DNA of 52,763 nucleotides from Candidatus Latescibacterota bacterium. GTDB lineage: Bacteria > Krumholzibacteriota > Krumholzibacteriia > WVZY01. Positions 6,442 through 14,843 of the stretch are shown one piece after another. The notes beneath the pieces were generated by a model, which had not been told where the DNA came from, searched no databases, and saw only the letters and a list, made by a program, of their open reading frames with translations. The stretch's first letter is position 1, and each line of letters starts with the position of its first letter. The stretch spans positions 996,372 through 1,049,134 of the forward strand of contig CP070677.1 in assembly GCA_020352495.1 (NCBI GenBank), read 5' to 3'. Made by a program: the position numbers and the translations under genes.

Positions 6442-8282
6442 GACCGATGCGCCAGAAATTCTTGTATGCGAACGGCCAGCTTGCGTGAAACCCCTTGGAT
6501 TGACGCGAGTTCGGCCACACTGGCCTTCCTGAGGCCGGCGACACTTCCGTAGGTTTTGAGCAAACGCCGTTTGAGCAACGGCCCAACCCCGGGAATTGCG
6601 TCGATGACCGATTCTTCGAGTCGTTTGCTCCTCAGCTTTTTGTGATAAGTAATGGCGAACCGATGGGCCTCATCGCGTATCCGTTGGAGCAGACGAAGCG
6701 CGCCCGATCCGCCCTCGAGCAACAACGGTTCGCGCAGATGCGTCGTATAAATCCGTTCTTTCCCACGGACCCGTCGTTTTCCATCGTGCTCTTTGACCTT
6801 GGCTATTCCGAGCACACCAAGATCCTCGACCCCAAGTCGGTCGAGCACCTTCAGCGCGACGCCGAGCTGCCCTTTTCCACCATCGACCATAAGAAGATCC
6901 GGCAGGTCACCCTCTTTTATTCCCCTCGCGATTCTCCTCTCGAGAACCTCCTCCATCATGGCGTAGTCGTCGGCGCTTTCGACCGTCCGCACTTTGTAGT
7001 GTCGATACAGCGATTTGACGGGCTCGCCACCAATAAAGGTGACCCGCGACGCCACGGCTTGTTTGCCCCGGAGATTCGACACATCAAAACACTCGATCCG
7101 CCGGGGAAAACTCTTGAGTTCGAGCACGTCCTGGATCTCTTCAAGGGCCTCTTTGAAACGATCCGAACGGTCTCTATCCTCGAATGCCGCCCGGGCGTTC
7201 TTCAGAGCCAGATCCAAAAGATGCCGCCGCTCACCCCGTTTTGGGAGGATGATTCTCACCGGTCCCTCCCTCCGCCCCCTGAGATACGTTTCGAGAACAC
7301 TCTTGTCCTCAACCTCTACTGAAACAACAACCTCGCTCGGAATCACCGCGCCGCTCTGATAGTACTGATTGATAAACGACGACAGGTGCTCGCTCGTTGA
7401 AAGGGTTGCAGTGTCGAAATAAAACGATTCTCCACCGGAGAGCTGCCAATCCCTCACATACAGAGCCTGTATCACCATTCGTTCCTTTTCGCGATAAACG
7501 CCAAAGACGTCCCGTTCCGCTTCTTGAGGTGATGTGACGCGCTGTTTCTCCAGCGTCCGCTGGAGCGAGAACAGCTGATCCCGTGTTTTTGATGCTGCTT
7601 CATAGCGGCGTTCGGCAGACTCGAGATCCATTCGATCTTTGAGCGACCTGATCAATTCCTCGCCCCGGCCCTTCAAGAACATCGTCACTCTGTTGACCGT
7701 ATCGCGATAGGCTTGCTCGTCGATGAACCCGACGCACGGCGCAGGACACCGTTTGATGTGATAGTAAAGACACGGGCGCTCACGGCCGGCCAACTCGGCG
7801 TCACTACACGTACGCAGGGGGAATACCCTTCCCAGCATACGTAGTGTTGCCCGCACCGACCCCGCCGAAGCGTAGGGGCCAAAGTAACGAGCCTTGTCCT
7901 TTCGGGGGCGTCGAACAACGGTGAGTCTGGGAAACGGGTGATCGATATTCAATCTTACGTTGACGTAGGTCTTGTCGTCCCTCAAGAAGATGTTGTAGCG
8001 CGGCCGGTGCTTTTTGATCAGATTGTTCTCGAGAATCAAGGCTTCCTGTTCGGTCTCGGTGACCATGTAATCGACAGTTACGGCGCGGGCGAGCAGAAAC
8101 TGAATATGATGGCGCCCGTCCGCCCCGTCCCGGAGATAGCTGCGCACGCGGGTCCGAAGCTCCTTCGCCTTCCCGACGTAGATCACACGCCCCTTGGAGT
8201 CTTTGAAAAGGTACACGCCGGGCTCGCCCGGGAGCTTGGCGATTTGTGTCTCGAGTCTGGTTTTGGTCGATCGCTGTGTCAT
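6438..8282 (-). CDS. uvrC: Excinuclease ABC subunit C
   Basis: 614 residues, the usual length. It carries the N-terminal GIY-YIG nuclease (GEPGVYLFKDSKGRVIYVGK), the cysteine cluster region (PCLYYHIKRCPAPCVGF), a UVR motif region, the RNase H-like 5' incision domain (CFDVSNLRG, LLMVDGGKGQL) and two C-terminal helix-hairpin-helix motifs (AIPGVGPLLKRRLL, SIQGVSRKLAVRI). UvrC makes both incisions in nucleotide excision repair after UvrAB damage recognition. Complete and apparently intact. Neither uvrA nor uvrB is in the window. Divergent from the periplasmic receptor gene. Confidence 0.97.
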   Translation of the reverse strand: MTQRSTKTRLETQIAKLPGEPGVYLFKDSKGRVIYVGKAKELRTRVRSYLRDGADGRHHIQFLLARAVTVDYMVTETEQEALILENNLIKKHRPRYNIFLRDDKTYVNVRLNIDHPFPRLTVVRRPRKDKARYFGPYASAGSVRATLRMLGRVFPLRTCSDAELAGRERPCLYYHIKRCPAPCVGFIDEQAYRDTVNRVTMFLKGRGEELIRSLKDRMDLESAERRYEAASKTRDQLFSLQRTLEKQRVTSPQEAERDVFGVYREKERMVIQALYVRDWQLSGGESFYFDTATLSTSEHLSSFINQYYQSGAVIPSEVVVSVEVEDKSVLETYLRGRREGPVRIILPKRGERRHLLDLALKNARAAFEDRDRSDRFKEALEEIQDVLELKSFPRRIECFDVSNLRGKQAVASRVTFIGGEPVKSLYRHYKVRTVESADDYAMMEEVLERRIARGIKEGDLPDLLMVDGGKGQLGVALKVLDRLGVEDLGVLGIAKVKEHDGKRRVRGKERIYTTHLREPLLLEGGSGALRLLQRIRDEAHRFAITYHKKLRSKRLEESVIDAIPGVGPLLKRRLLKTYGSVAGLRKASVAELASIQGVSRKLAVRIQEFLAHRS

Positions 8283-8352
8283 TGCCTTGAACCGGTCCAG
8301 GCGCTATCATCTTTGCGGAACGACGATCAGCAAGAATATACTACCGCCGACA

Positions 8353-8381
8353 TTGATAATACTACTCGCGCTCATCATACT
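8353..8381 (+). promoter_or_regulatory. Sigma70-type promoter for the periplasmic receptor gene
   Basis: TTGATA (8353-8358), 17-nt spacer, CATACT (8376-8381), about 42 nt before the start codon at 8424. Confidence 0.45.
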
Positions 8382-8423
8382 ACCGTCGTTTCGGGATGAA
8401 AAACCAAGAAAGGAACCGGCGAG

Positions 8424-9134
8424 ATGGTATTCCCGGGTGGCGTCACCTTCATAAAAGACGACCTAGGCAACGGGCTCGTGCTCCTCAAAAGACCCGAGCG
8501 GATCATCTCGCTCGTGCCGAGCATCACGGAGACACTCGTCGAGCTTGGGGCCGGCGAGCTTTTGGTGGGGGTGACCGATTATTGTATTCATCCGAAGCAG
8601 GTCGTGGCGGGAATCCCCAAAGTCGGTGGCACAAAAGGATTTTCGCCCGAAAAGATCGATGCGCTCGGGCCCGATCTGGTGATCGCGAACAAGGAAGAAA
8701 ACCGCAAAGATCAGATCGATGCCCTCCGCGAGCGGTATAATGTATATGTGACGTATCCTCGCACGGTCACTCAGGCGATGAAGACCGTGCAAGCACTCGG
8801 ATCCCTCACACGGGCTGACGCAAAGGCTTGCGAGATTGCCCAAACATGTGACCGTATCATCGCGTCGACCAACCGTGTGACACTGGGGACACAGATTGAA
8901 ACGGCGTGCATGGTATGGCGGGATCCCTGGATGGCGGTGGGAACGGACACCTACGTGAGTGGTCTGCTCGAGGTCTTTGGTTTTCGGAACGTTTTTGTTC
9001 ACAGCAGAGAGCGGTATCCAAAAACCACTCTCGATGAGATAGTGGCCCGCCGGCCCGAGGTCGTCATACTGCCAAGCGAACCTTACGAATTTGGTGAGTC
9101 GGATGTGAGTGAAGTGAAATCGTTCTTTGGCTAG
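8424..9134 (+). CDS. Helical-backbone metal receptor (BtuF-like), ended early by an in-frame TAG
   Basis: 236 residues to the TAG at 9132-9134. The fold is the class III substrate-binding protein of cobalamin/iron-siderophore ABC importers: PERIISLVPSITETLVELGAG, VGVTDYCIHP, PDLVIANKEEN, MVWRDPWMAVGTDTYVSGLL, PEVVILPSEPYEF. No clear signal peptide is seen, as in some cytosolic members. Reading past the TAG in the same frame gives 41 more residues that complete the family's C-terminus, so this is a truncated or interrupted gene. No permease or ATPase follows; ispG is next. TAG is a normal stop elsewhere here. A nonsense mutation, read-through or sequence error are all possible. Confidence 0.72.
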   Translation: MVFPGGVTFIKDDLGNGLVLLKRPERIISLVPSITETLVELGAGELLVGVTDYCIHPKQVVAGIPKVGGTKGFSPEKIDALGPDLVIANKEENRKDQIDALRERYNVYVTYPRTVTQAMKTVQALGSLTRADAKACEIAQTCDRIIASTNRVTLGTQIETACMVWRDPWMAVGTDTYVSGLLEVFGFRNVFVHSRERYPKTTLDEIVARRPEVVILPSEPYEFGESDVSEVKSFFG

Positions 9135-9260
9135 AGAGGGCACTCCGTGGAGACACTTCTCGTCGATGGGAGTTATCTTACCTGGTTTGGATACCGGACG
9201 ATCCAGGGGCTCCGGTTTTTGCAGTATGCCAAGACCCGGCTGCTCTCTCATAAGGGATAA
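9135..9260 (+). pseudogene. Detached C-terminal part of the BtuF-like receptor
   Basis: In the same frame as 8424-9134, after the TAG, codons read RGHSVETLLVDGSYLTW then FGYRTIQGLRFLQYAKTRLL to a TAA at 9258. LVDGSxLTWxGxR is the typical last strand and helix of helical-backbone metal receptors. No independent start signal is needed if read-through occurs. The segment ends 3 nt before the ispG start. Confidence 0.6.
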
Positions 9261-9263
9261 CTC

Positions 9264-10325
9264 ATGTTCAAACGGCATCAGACAAGACGTGTAATGGTGG
9301 GAGACGTGGCCATTGGCGGGGGCGCGCCGATCCCGGTCCAATCGATGACCACCACGGACACGACCGACATAAAAGCCACGCTCGGCGAGATCAAACGTCT
9401 CGAAGACGCGGGATGCGATATCGTCCGCGTGAGCACGCCCAACCGAAAAAGCGTGGATGCGCTGGAGAAGATATTGCCAAAGGTCCAGGTGCCGATCGTT
9501 GCGGACATTCACTTCGATCACAGCGTGGCGTTGCGTGCGGCAGAAATTGGTGTGGCCAAGCTTCGTATCAATCCGGGCAACATCGGAACCCGCGACAAAG
9601 TGAAGAAGGTTGTCTCAAAGGCAAAAGAAAACAAACTCCCCATAAGAATCGGTGTCAATGCCGGATCGCTCGAGAAAGATATTCTGGAGAAGCACGGCTA
9701 TCCTACTGCCGAGGCCATGGTCGAGAGCGCGCTTCGGCACATAAAGATCCTCGAGGACAACGACTTCTTTGACACCGTGGTATCGGTCAAAGCGTCATCC
9801 GTTCCGCTAACCATCGAATCGTACCGACTGCTCGCCAAGAAGGTGGACTACCCCCTGCACCTCGGGATCACGGAGTCCGGGACGCTGGTAAGTGGTTCGG
9901 TCTATTCCGCCGTCGGACTCGGAATACTTCTCAACGAGGGCATAGGTGACACGATCCGTGTCTCGCTCACCGCCGATGTGGTCGAGGAGGTCCGTGTCGG
10001 ACGCAAGATTCTCGCCTCGCTCGACCTCGCCACAAACGTGCCCCGTGTGATCTCTTGTCCGTCGTGTGCGCGAAACCATCTCGATCTTTTCCAGATTGCC
10101 GAAGAAGTCGAGCGGCGGACGGCCGATTTGAAAAAGCCCGTCAAGATAGCCGTTATGGGCTGCGCGGTAAACGGCCCCGGTGAAGCCCGTGAGGCGGACT
10201 TTGGGATCATGGGTGGAAAAGGGAGCGGTCAGATCTTTGTGCACGGGAAGATTGTCAAAAAGGTTCCCGAGGACCGGCTCGTCGACGAGCTGGAAAAGGA
10301 GATCCGCGAGCGGTTGTCAGATTAG
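9264..10325 (+). CDS. ispG: 4-hydroxy-3-methylbut-2-en-1-yl diphosphate synthase
   Basis: 353 residues, the size of the short bacterial IspG. The N-terminal TIM barrel is clear (VQSMTTTDTTD, ADIHFDHSVALRA, LRINPGNIG) and the C-terminal Fe-S domain has the cluster ligands in ISCPSCARNHLDLF and VMGCAVNGPGEA. It converts methylerythritol cyclodiphosphate to HMBPP in the MEP isoprenoid pathway with a 4Fe-4S cluster. Complete. It closely follows the interrupted receptor gene and may share its promoter. Confidence 0.97.
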   Translation: MFKRHQTRRVMVGDVAIGGGAPIPVQSMTTTDTTDIKATLGEIKRLEDAGCDIVRVSTPNRKSVDALEKILPKVQVPIVADIHFDHSVALRAAEIGVAKLRINPGNIGTRDKVKKVVSKAKENKLPIRIGVNAGSLEKDILEKHGYPTAEAMVESALRHIKILEDNDFFDTVVSVKASSVPLTIESYRLLAKKVDYPLHLGITESGTLVSGSVYSAVGLGILLNEGIGDTIRVSLTADVVEEVRVGRKILASLDLATNVPRVISCPSCARNHLDLFQIAEEVERRTADLKKPVKIAVMGCAVNGPGEAREADFGIMGGKGSGQIFVHGKIVKKVPEDRLVDELEKEIRERLSD

Positions 10326-10638
10326 CCGCTATCACCAACCGTGTGGGCGTCTCACAAATCAGACCTTCCGGTCAGCATTTTTCCCATCTCGCAACACATC
10401 CAAACAGACTCTCCCATCACCGCGCAGATAAAAAACCCCAAGTGAAAAATTGAACAAGTGTCAATTCACGACATTCGTCAACTATTTGTTTGACTACGGT
10501 CATGTCGCGCCCCATGTTTTCGTCAAGGCCTTTGACGGCGGCTTTGCCAATACGAGGGAATTGGACCAAGCACTCATCGCCTGACGGGCCAACAACACAA
10601 GGACCAGTGTTTCCCCACATTGCAAAGGAGGCCCCACC
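10326..10638. other. Intergenic region between ispG and the OsmC gene
   Basis: 313 nt without a supported gene. A 44-codon plus-strand reading from TTG 10450 to TGA 10582 has a protein-like composition (FVNYLFDYGHVAPHVFVKAF) but no ribosome site. A minus-strand reading here overlaps the OsmC start and looks like a shadow. No promoter or terminator stands out. Confidence 0.4.
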
Positions 10639-11205
10639 ATGTCCACGAACACAAAGAAACAACCGAATGGAGTCGATGTCGATCGGTTGGTGCAAACCGT
10701 GAATGCCATCAAGGACAACCCCGATCTAGCCAAATTTCGTTTCCGCGCATCGACGAAATGGTTGGGTGGCGGGCATTCCAGCACGACGATCCAGGGCTTC
10801 TATGGCGCCGGGCAAGAGGACAACTCCCGGGCGACACCGTTTGTCATCGAGGGCGACGAACCCCCGGTGCTGCTCGGACAAAACGCCGGTCCGAACGCTG
10901 TTGAGTCTGTTCTTCAGGCGTTGGCATCCTGCCTGACCGTGGGCTTTGCCTACAATGCCGCCGCCCAGGGTATCAATTTGAAGAGCCTCGAATTCGATCT
11001 CGAGGGACAGCTCGACCTGCACGGTTTTCTTGGCCTCTCGGAAGAGGTTCGGCCCGGCTACAAGGGGATCCGACTGACCTACCGGACGGATTGTGACGCG
11101 CCCCCGGATAAAATCGAAAAGTTGTGGGCGCATGTGCAGAAAACCTCGCCCGTTCTGGACATCGTACAAAACCCCGTTCAAGTGAAAATCGAACGCGCGG
11201 GTTGA
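10639..11205 (+). CDS. OsmC family protein
   Basis: 188 residues; start fixed by AAAGGAGG 6 nt upstream. It has the OsmC core: GPNAVESVLQALASCLTVGF with Cys98 on the central helix, followed by strands and KTSPVLDIVQNPVQV. OsmC and Ohr are thiol peroxidases, with two cysteines reducing organic hydroperoxides. Here the second cysteine position (usually in a CPV-type motif) is Ser-Pro-Val, so this is the one-cysteine OsmC-like subgroup whose peroxidase activity is doubtful. Cytosolic. Isolated between ispG and the exported MIase-like protein. Confidence 0.85.
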   Translation: MSTNTKKQPNGVDVDRLVQTVNAIKDNPDLAKFRFRASTKWLGGGHSSTTIQGFYGAGQEDNSRATPFVIEGDEPPVLLGQNAGPNAVESVLQALASCLTVGFAYNAAAQGINLKSLEFDLEGQLDLHGFLGLSEEVRPGYKGIRLTYRTDCDAPPDKIEKLWAHVQKTSPVLDIVQNPVQVKIERAG

Positions 11206-11333
11206 ACCCGGACGATCGGGAAAACGACGGACGAACGATGATCGGTCGTCCCGTCATCGACTCTGGTGTATACGAAGCCAGCGGTATTTGATTTGGCTTG
11301 TCCGGTTCAACGTCTTGGACGAGGAGGTGCATT

Positions 11334-11747
11334 ATGTTCAGAGGATTCACCGTTGTTTTGGTTACCGTTCTTATTTCGCTCGGGACTGTCTCCCTGTACG
11401 CGGACAGTGCGACCGCCAAGGAGAAATATCTCGTAAAGGCTTCGGGAGGTCCTGGCCCCGGCTCACCGGCAGAGGCAATCAGCTTGCTCGACGGCCTCGT
11501 ACTCCCCACCTTCGACATGTTAATGAAATGGGAAAAGGAGGGAAAGATCGTTGGTGGCTTGCCGGTGGGTAGTCGCTCATTTGTCATGATCGTCGAGGCC
11601 GAATCGAATCAAGACCTCGATCGTATGTTGCGAACCCTTCCGATGTGGTCGGTAATGGATTGGAAGGTTGTACCCCTGGAGAGCATCGCCGGGCGAGCGG
11701 AGATCGAGCGAAAGATCGTCGGTGAGCTAAAGGCAAGTACACAGTAA
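11334..11747 (+). CDS. Exported muconolactone-isomerase-like (dimeric alpha-beta barrel) protein
   Basis: 137 residues. The start has GGAGG 6 nt upstream and opens a signal peptide (MFRGFTVVLVTVLISLGTVS, cleavage near YADSATA). The mature part (YLVKASGGPG, LPTFDMLMKWEKEGKIVGG, SFVMIVEAESNQDLDRML, RTLPMWSVMDWKVVPL) has the strand-helix-strand pattern and the PMWxxxxWxVxPL ending of MIase-like/YCII-type ferredoxin-fold proteins. Cytosolic muconolactone isomerases act in aromatic degradation; no such pathway is here and this one is exported, so its role is unknown. Followed by a strong terminator, so monocistronic. Confidence 0.7.
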   Translation: MFRGFTVVLVTVLISLGTVSLYADSATAKEKYLVKASGGPGPGSPAEAISLLDGLVLPTFDMLMKWEKEGKIVGGLPVGSRSFVMIVEAESNQDLDRMLRTLPMWSVMDWKVVPLESIAGRAEIERKIVGELKASTQ

Positions 11748-11831
11748 CCGTCAAGGCGAAAACGCCGGAACACGGATCGGCAAGACCGTGTTTATCGATT
11801 GACGCGTTTCTTGCGTGTTGACGAATAGACA

Positions 11832-11860
11832 AAAAGAGAGCTCGGATCGGGCTCTCTTTT
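11832..11860 (+). terminator. Rho-independent terminator after the MIase-like gene
   Basis: AAAAGAGAGC (11832-11841) pairs perfectly with GCTCTCTTTT (11851-11860) around a 9-nt loop, and is followed by CTTT. Confidence 0.85.
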
Positions 11861-11993
11861 CTTTGGCACAAGCGATAGTCCCCCCGAAACAGGACAAAGA
11901 ACCACCGGGGAATTCGTTCATGCCTCGACCGCACGGAGCACATATCGAAGTCTTATCGGACGGAAGATGTCTGTTTGGCTTGCCGTTCTGATC

Positions 11994-12023
11994 TTGAACC
12001 CACGTTTTCTTTGATGGTACTAT
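11994..12023 (+). promoter_or_regulatory. Sigma70-type promoter for the lipoprotein at 12124
   Basis: TTGAAC (11994-11999), 18-nt spacer, TACTAT (12018-12023). It would give a leader of about 95 nt. Confidence 0.4.
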
Positions 12024-12123
12024 GAGGCGACCTCGTAGCTGCGTGAGTTTTGACTCCACACACTCACCCACAGCTCCTCATCTCACGCAAGGCACCGCAC
12101 TCCACGTGTCAAAGGAGCGCATC

Positions 12124-13293
12124 ATGACAAAGCGTCGCTTATTGACTCCCGGTGTGGTTATCCTCGCGTTCGCCCTGTTGCTTCCCGTGGGGTGTAGCGA
12201 TGACGGAGCCGGCCCGGGCGACGGTAACGGCAACGGCACCCCCGGCAACCCGGTTGCGGAGGCGTTCAAGGCGATTGCAGACGGCACTGATGCCATCCTC
12301 ACCGAGCACGAAGAACTGTTTGCCAGCCTCGAGTTTTTTGTGGGAGAGATTGGAATAACCTCTAACGCGAGCCCCAATATGAGCGACGCCGTCCGGGCAT
12401 CGTGCATCCCTGTTTCCAAACAGGGAAAGGTATTCACCTGGGACGGCTCAAACGGATACACCGGGGTGGACAGCTCGATGGCTCCTCCCGAGGGTGCAAT
12501 CTATGTGCTGTACAGGGTGGTCAATGGAGAGCTCGAAACACCCCCCGTCGAGATCGGTTATGTCGAGGCCAATTGTGTGACCCACGAGTCCCAGCCTCCC
12601 GTCGCCGACGACCTCTCGGTGACGCTTTTTCGCAAAGAGGGGCCCCTCCACACGGAGGTGGCGCACATCGATTTCAAAGGTTTATTTTACGATCCCACGT
12701 ACTACTTCCAACGAAGCCAAGGTACGCTCATGGGTGGTGGAGTGGAACTCAAGATCGAAGTGTGGGGCGAGGGTGAGGTGGGCTCGACCTCGTATATCAA
12801 AGAGAGTCTCGAAATCGACCTTTACGAGTCGTTTCAGATACCGCTGCTCGAGAACTCGGATGCGGGCATTGGTCTCTGGGATTATACACTCGATTCGAGA
12901 GGGATGCCCACTCCGGGGTTCTATGACTATGGAGTGGGGGCCAACAAGTCAAGGGTGTTTCACTGCGGTGTCCGGATCAGTGTGGCGGACGCCACGGGAA
13001 TAATCTCGAACATCAATGGCGGAGAAAAGGCTCCGCTGGAGTTCGAAGCCGAGGGAGGCACGAACGGTATCCTGGCCTGTTTCTCGGGAAAATTCGACGA
13101 TGCTGAATCGCTCACGGTGGAGGCATCGGACGTCGACGGTGGATGTGCCACCGGAGTGATCGAGACACCCATACCACTGGAAGCCGGTGACCTCGCCCAC
13201 ATAAAGAGTGGATACCTCAAGATGTGGCGGATGTTCAACAGCGCGATAACACCGTTGTGGGTAGCGAGTGTCAATATAGTGATGACGCCGTAG
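12124..13293 (+). CDS. Lipoprotein of unknown function
   Basis: 389 residues from the ATG at 12124, which has AAGGAG 6 nt upstream. The signal peptide ends at LLPVGC (lipobox, Cys ~23), followed by a Gly/Asn/Asp-rich linker (DGAGPGDGNGNG). The rest is predicted mostly strand with no motif I recognise. It contains several Cys (VRASCIPVSK, VEANCVTHES, RVFHCGVRIS, ILACFSGKF, DGGCATG) that could form disulfides in the periplasm. It stands between its own promoter and a terminator. Likely an exported, membrane-anchored protein; no function is inferred. Confidence 0.7.
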   Translation: MTKRRLLTPGVVILAFALLLPVGCSDDGAGPGDGNGNGTPGNPVAEAFKAIADGTDAILTEHEELFASLEFFVGEIGITSNASPNMSDAVRASCIPVSKQGKVFTWDGSNGYTGVDSSMAPPEGAIYVLYRVVNGELETPPVEIGYVEANCVTHESQPPVADDLSVTLFRKEGPLHTEVAHIDFKGLFYDPTYYFQRSQGTLMGGGVELKIEVWGEGEVGSTSYIKESLEIDLYESFQIPLLENSDAGIGLWDYTLDSRGMPTPGFYDYGVGANKSRVFHCGVRISVADATGIISNINGGEKAPLEFEAEGGTNGILACFSGKFDDAESLTVEASDVDGGCATGVIETPIPLEAGDLAHIKSGYLKMWRMFNSAITPLWVASVNIVMTP

Positions 13294-13313
13294 TCGCTTT
13301 TGTATACGAAATC

Positions 13314-13335
13314 ATCTCGACCCGTTCGAGATTTT
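13314..13335 (+). terminator. Rho-independent terminator after the lipoprotein
   Basis: ATCTCGA (13314-13320) pairs with TCGAGAT (13326-13332) over a 5-nt loop, then TTT. Confidence 0.6.
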
Positions 13336-13481
13336 GGAAAAATGTCGGGCAGCGAACGGCTCCGGCAGAGCGCCCGGTGCCAAGGGATGCGGCTGTCTAG
13401 CATCACCTCGGGCTATTGTTGTTGCTCGGGTGCCGGCTTTTTGCTAACCTGGTTTGACAGCAGTGCCACGAGGACCAAGGT

Positions 13482-14810
13482 ATGCAACGCAAGAAGAAAC
13501 GTGCACCGACCAAGACATCAAAACGCCGTCGCAAGACACAAAAACCCCCTCCTCTAACACCGTACTTGGTCATTGCAGGAGCGGTTCTCGTCCACATTAC
13601 GTTTCTTTTGTCCCTCCACACCGGTTTTCTCGATCCCTTATTCAACGATTCGACCCACCGACTTCCACGCGGAATGGATTTCTTCGCGGTTTACCAAAAG
13701 GCCCATGAGTTCTCCACCGGAGGGAGTCTTTACACCGACGTCGACTACCAAGACGTCGGCAGCCTTGTCGTCCCGCATTGCGCCCCACACTACCGTTACC
13801 TCCCGTCATGGGGCTGGTTTATGTCGTCCACGTTTTGTCTTTTGGATGCGGAGAACGCATATTGGCTGTGGGTGGTTTTGTGCGAACTGATGTTGCTCGT
13901 TTGTCTGTGGATGTTTCTTCGACGGAGCGACAACCTGACCACCCGTGCAGGACTTTGCGTGGTGTGGTTGTGTTTCTCTCCATATTATCTCGAACTGTTC
14001 GTGGGACAATTCACATTTATGGCAATCGGTCTCATCACCCTGGCATTACTCGCATTCGCTGACGGTCGCGAACGACGTGGGAGCATCTGGTTGACGATCA
14101 GTATCGCCTTGAAATACGTGGGAGGAATTCTGTTAGTGCCATTGTTGCTGAGGAGACGAAGGCGAAACGTGCTCGCGATTATCGTGGTCATCGTTTTGAT
14201 AGGTGCGATGTATTTCATTCCGAACCCGGATGATTGGAAACTGTTCACCGGTGTCGCGACCTACGGGACACCGAATCAGCTTCACGCGGGAAACCTCGGA
14301 CTACAGGGATTACTGGGGAACGTGATCAAATTGCTTCCAGACGCCTCCCGCGACGGAGTGATGGGAAACGCGCTTCGACTGATACTACTCAAAGCGCTCC
14401 CGGCCACGCTAATACTGTTCCTAATCTGGGTGACGTGGCGAAACCGCTCCTCGAACGATCTCATTCCTATCTGCCTGCTCTGGCCTACCGTTTATTTCCT
14501 CGCGGGCACCGACGTCTTCGAGCACCATTACGTTATTTTGCTTCCGGTTTTTGCCTTTGCGTGGCTCAGGCGCCCTTCGCCCTGGCTACTGCTTCTGTAC
14601 GTATGGATAGCCTTACCGACGATTTTCGCTTTTGTTGACGTCGACGGTCTCCCAAAACAACGGTTTGTGGAGGTGGAGAAGATCTGGTGGCAGCAAGAAC
14701 AATACGCGCGGATCTTCCTCTATCACCTTTGGAAGATTGTGCCTGCCACGTGGCTCTTTGTCTGGCTCTTTAGATTGATCGAAAAACCGTCCGCTCGCGT
14801 TGCGGAGTAA
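13482..14810 (+). CDS. GT87-type polytopic glycosyltransferase (DUF2029-like)
   Basis: 442 residues. A very basic N-terminal tail (RKKKRAPTKTSKRRRKTQK) precedes about ten hydrophobic segments. The first extracytoplasmic loop has GMDFFAVYQKAHEF with the conserved Asp of GT-C enzymes. FVGQFTFMAIGLITL and SIALKYVGGILLVPLLL match the GQ...K pattern of GT87 mannosyltransferases. Such enzymes move a sugar from a polyprenyl-phosphate donor to envelope glycans outside the inner membrane. Acceptor and sugar cannot be told. No glycan cluster surrounds it. Confidence 0.72.
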   Translation: MQRKKKRAPTKTSKRRRKTQKPPPLTPYLVIAGAVLVHITFLLSLHTGFLDPLFNDSTHRLPRGMDFFAVYQKAHEFSTGGSLYTDVDYQDVGSLVVPHCAPHYRYLPSWGWFMSSTFCLLDAENAYWLWVVLCELMLLVCLWMFLRRSDNLTTRAGLCVVWLCFSPYYLELFVGQFTFMAIGLITLALLAFADGRERRGSIWLTISIALKYVGGILLVPLLLRRRRRNVLAIIVVIVLIGAMYFIPNPDDWKLFTGVATYGTPNQLHAGNLGLQGLLGNVIKLLPDASRDGVMGNALRLILLKALPATLILFLIWVTWRNRSSNDLIPICLLWPTVYFLAGTDVFEHHYVILLPVFAFAWLRRPSPWLLLLYVWIALPTIFAFVDVDGLPKQRFVEVEKIWWQQEQYARIFLYHLWKIVPATWLFVWLFRLIEKPSARVAE

Positions 14811-14843
14811 TACACAGACTCATCTCAAATCGATCTGTTTTGA

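Noticed and set aside
9132..9134. Amber codon decoded as pyrrolysine
   Set aside because: TAG is an ordinary stop in neighbouring genes, the family has no methylamine link, and no pyl genes are visible.
10450..10584. 44-codon plus-strand gene starting with TTG
   Set aside because: Protein-like composition but no ribosome site, and the opposite strand is equally open.
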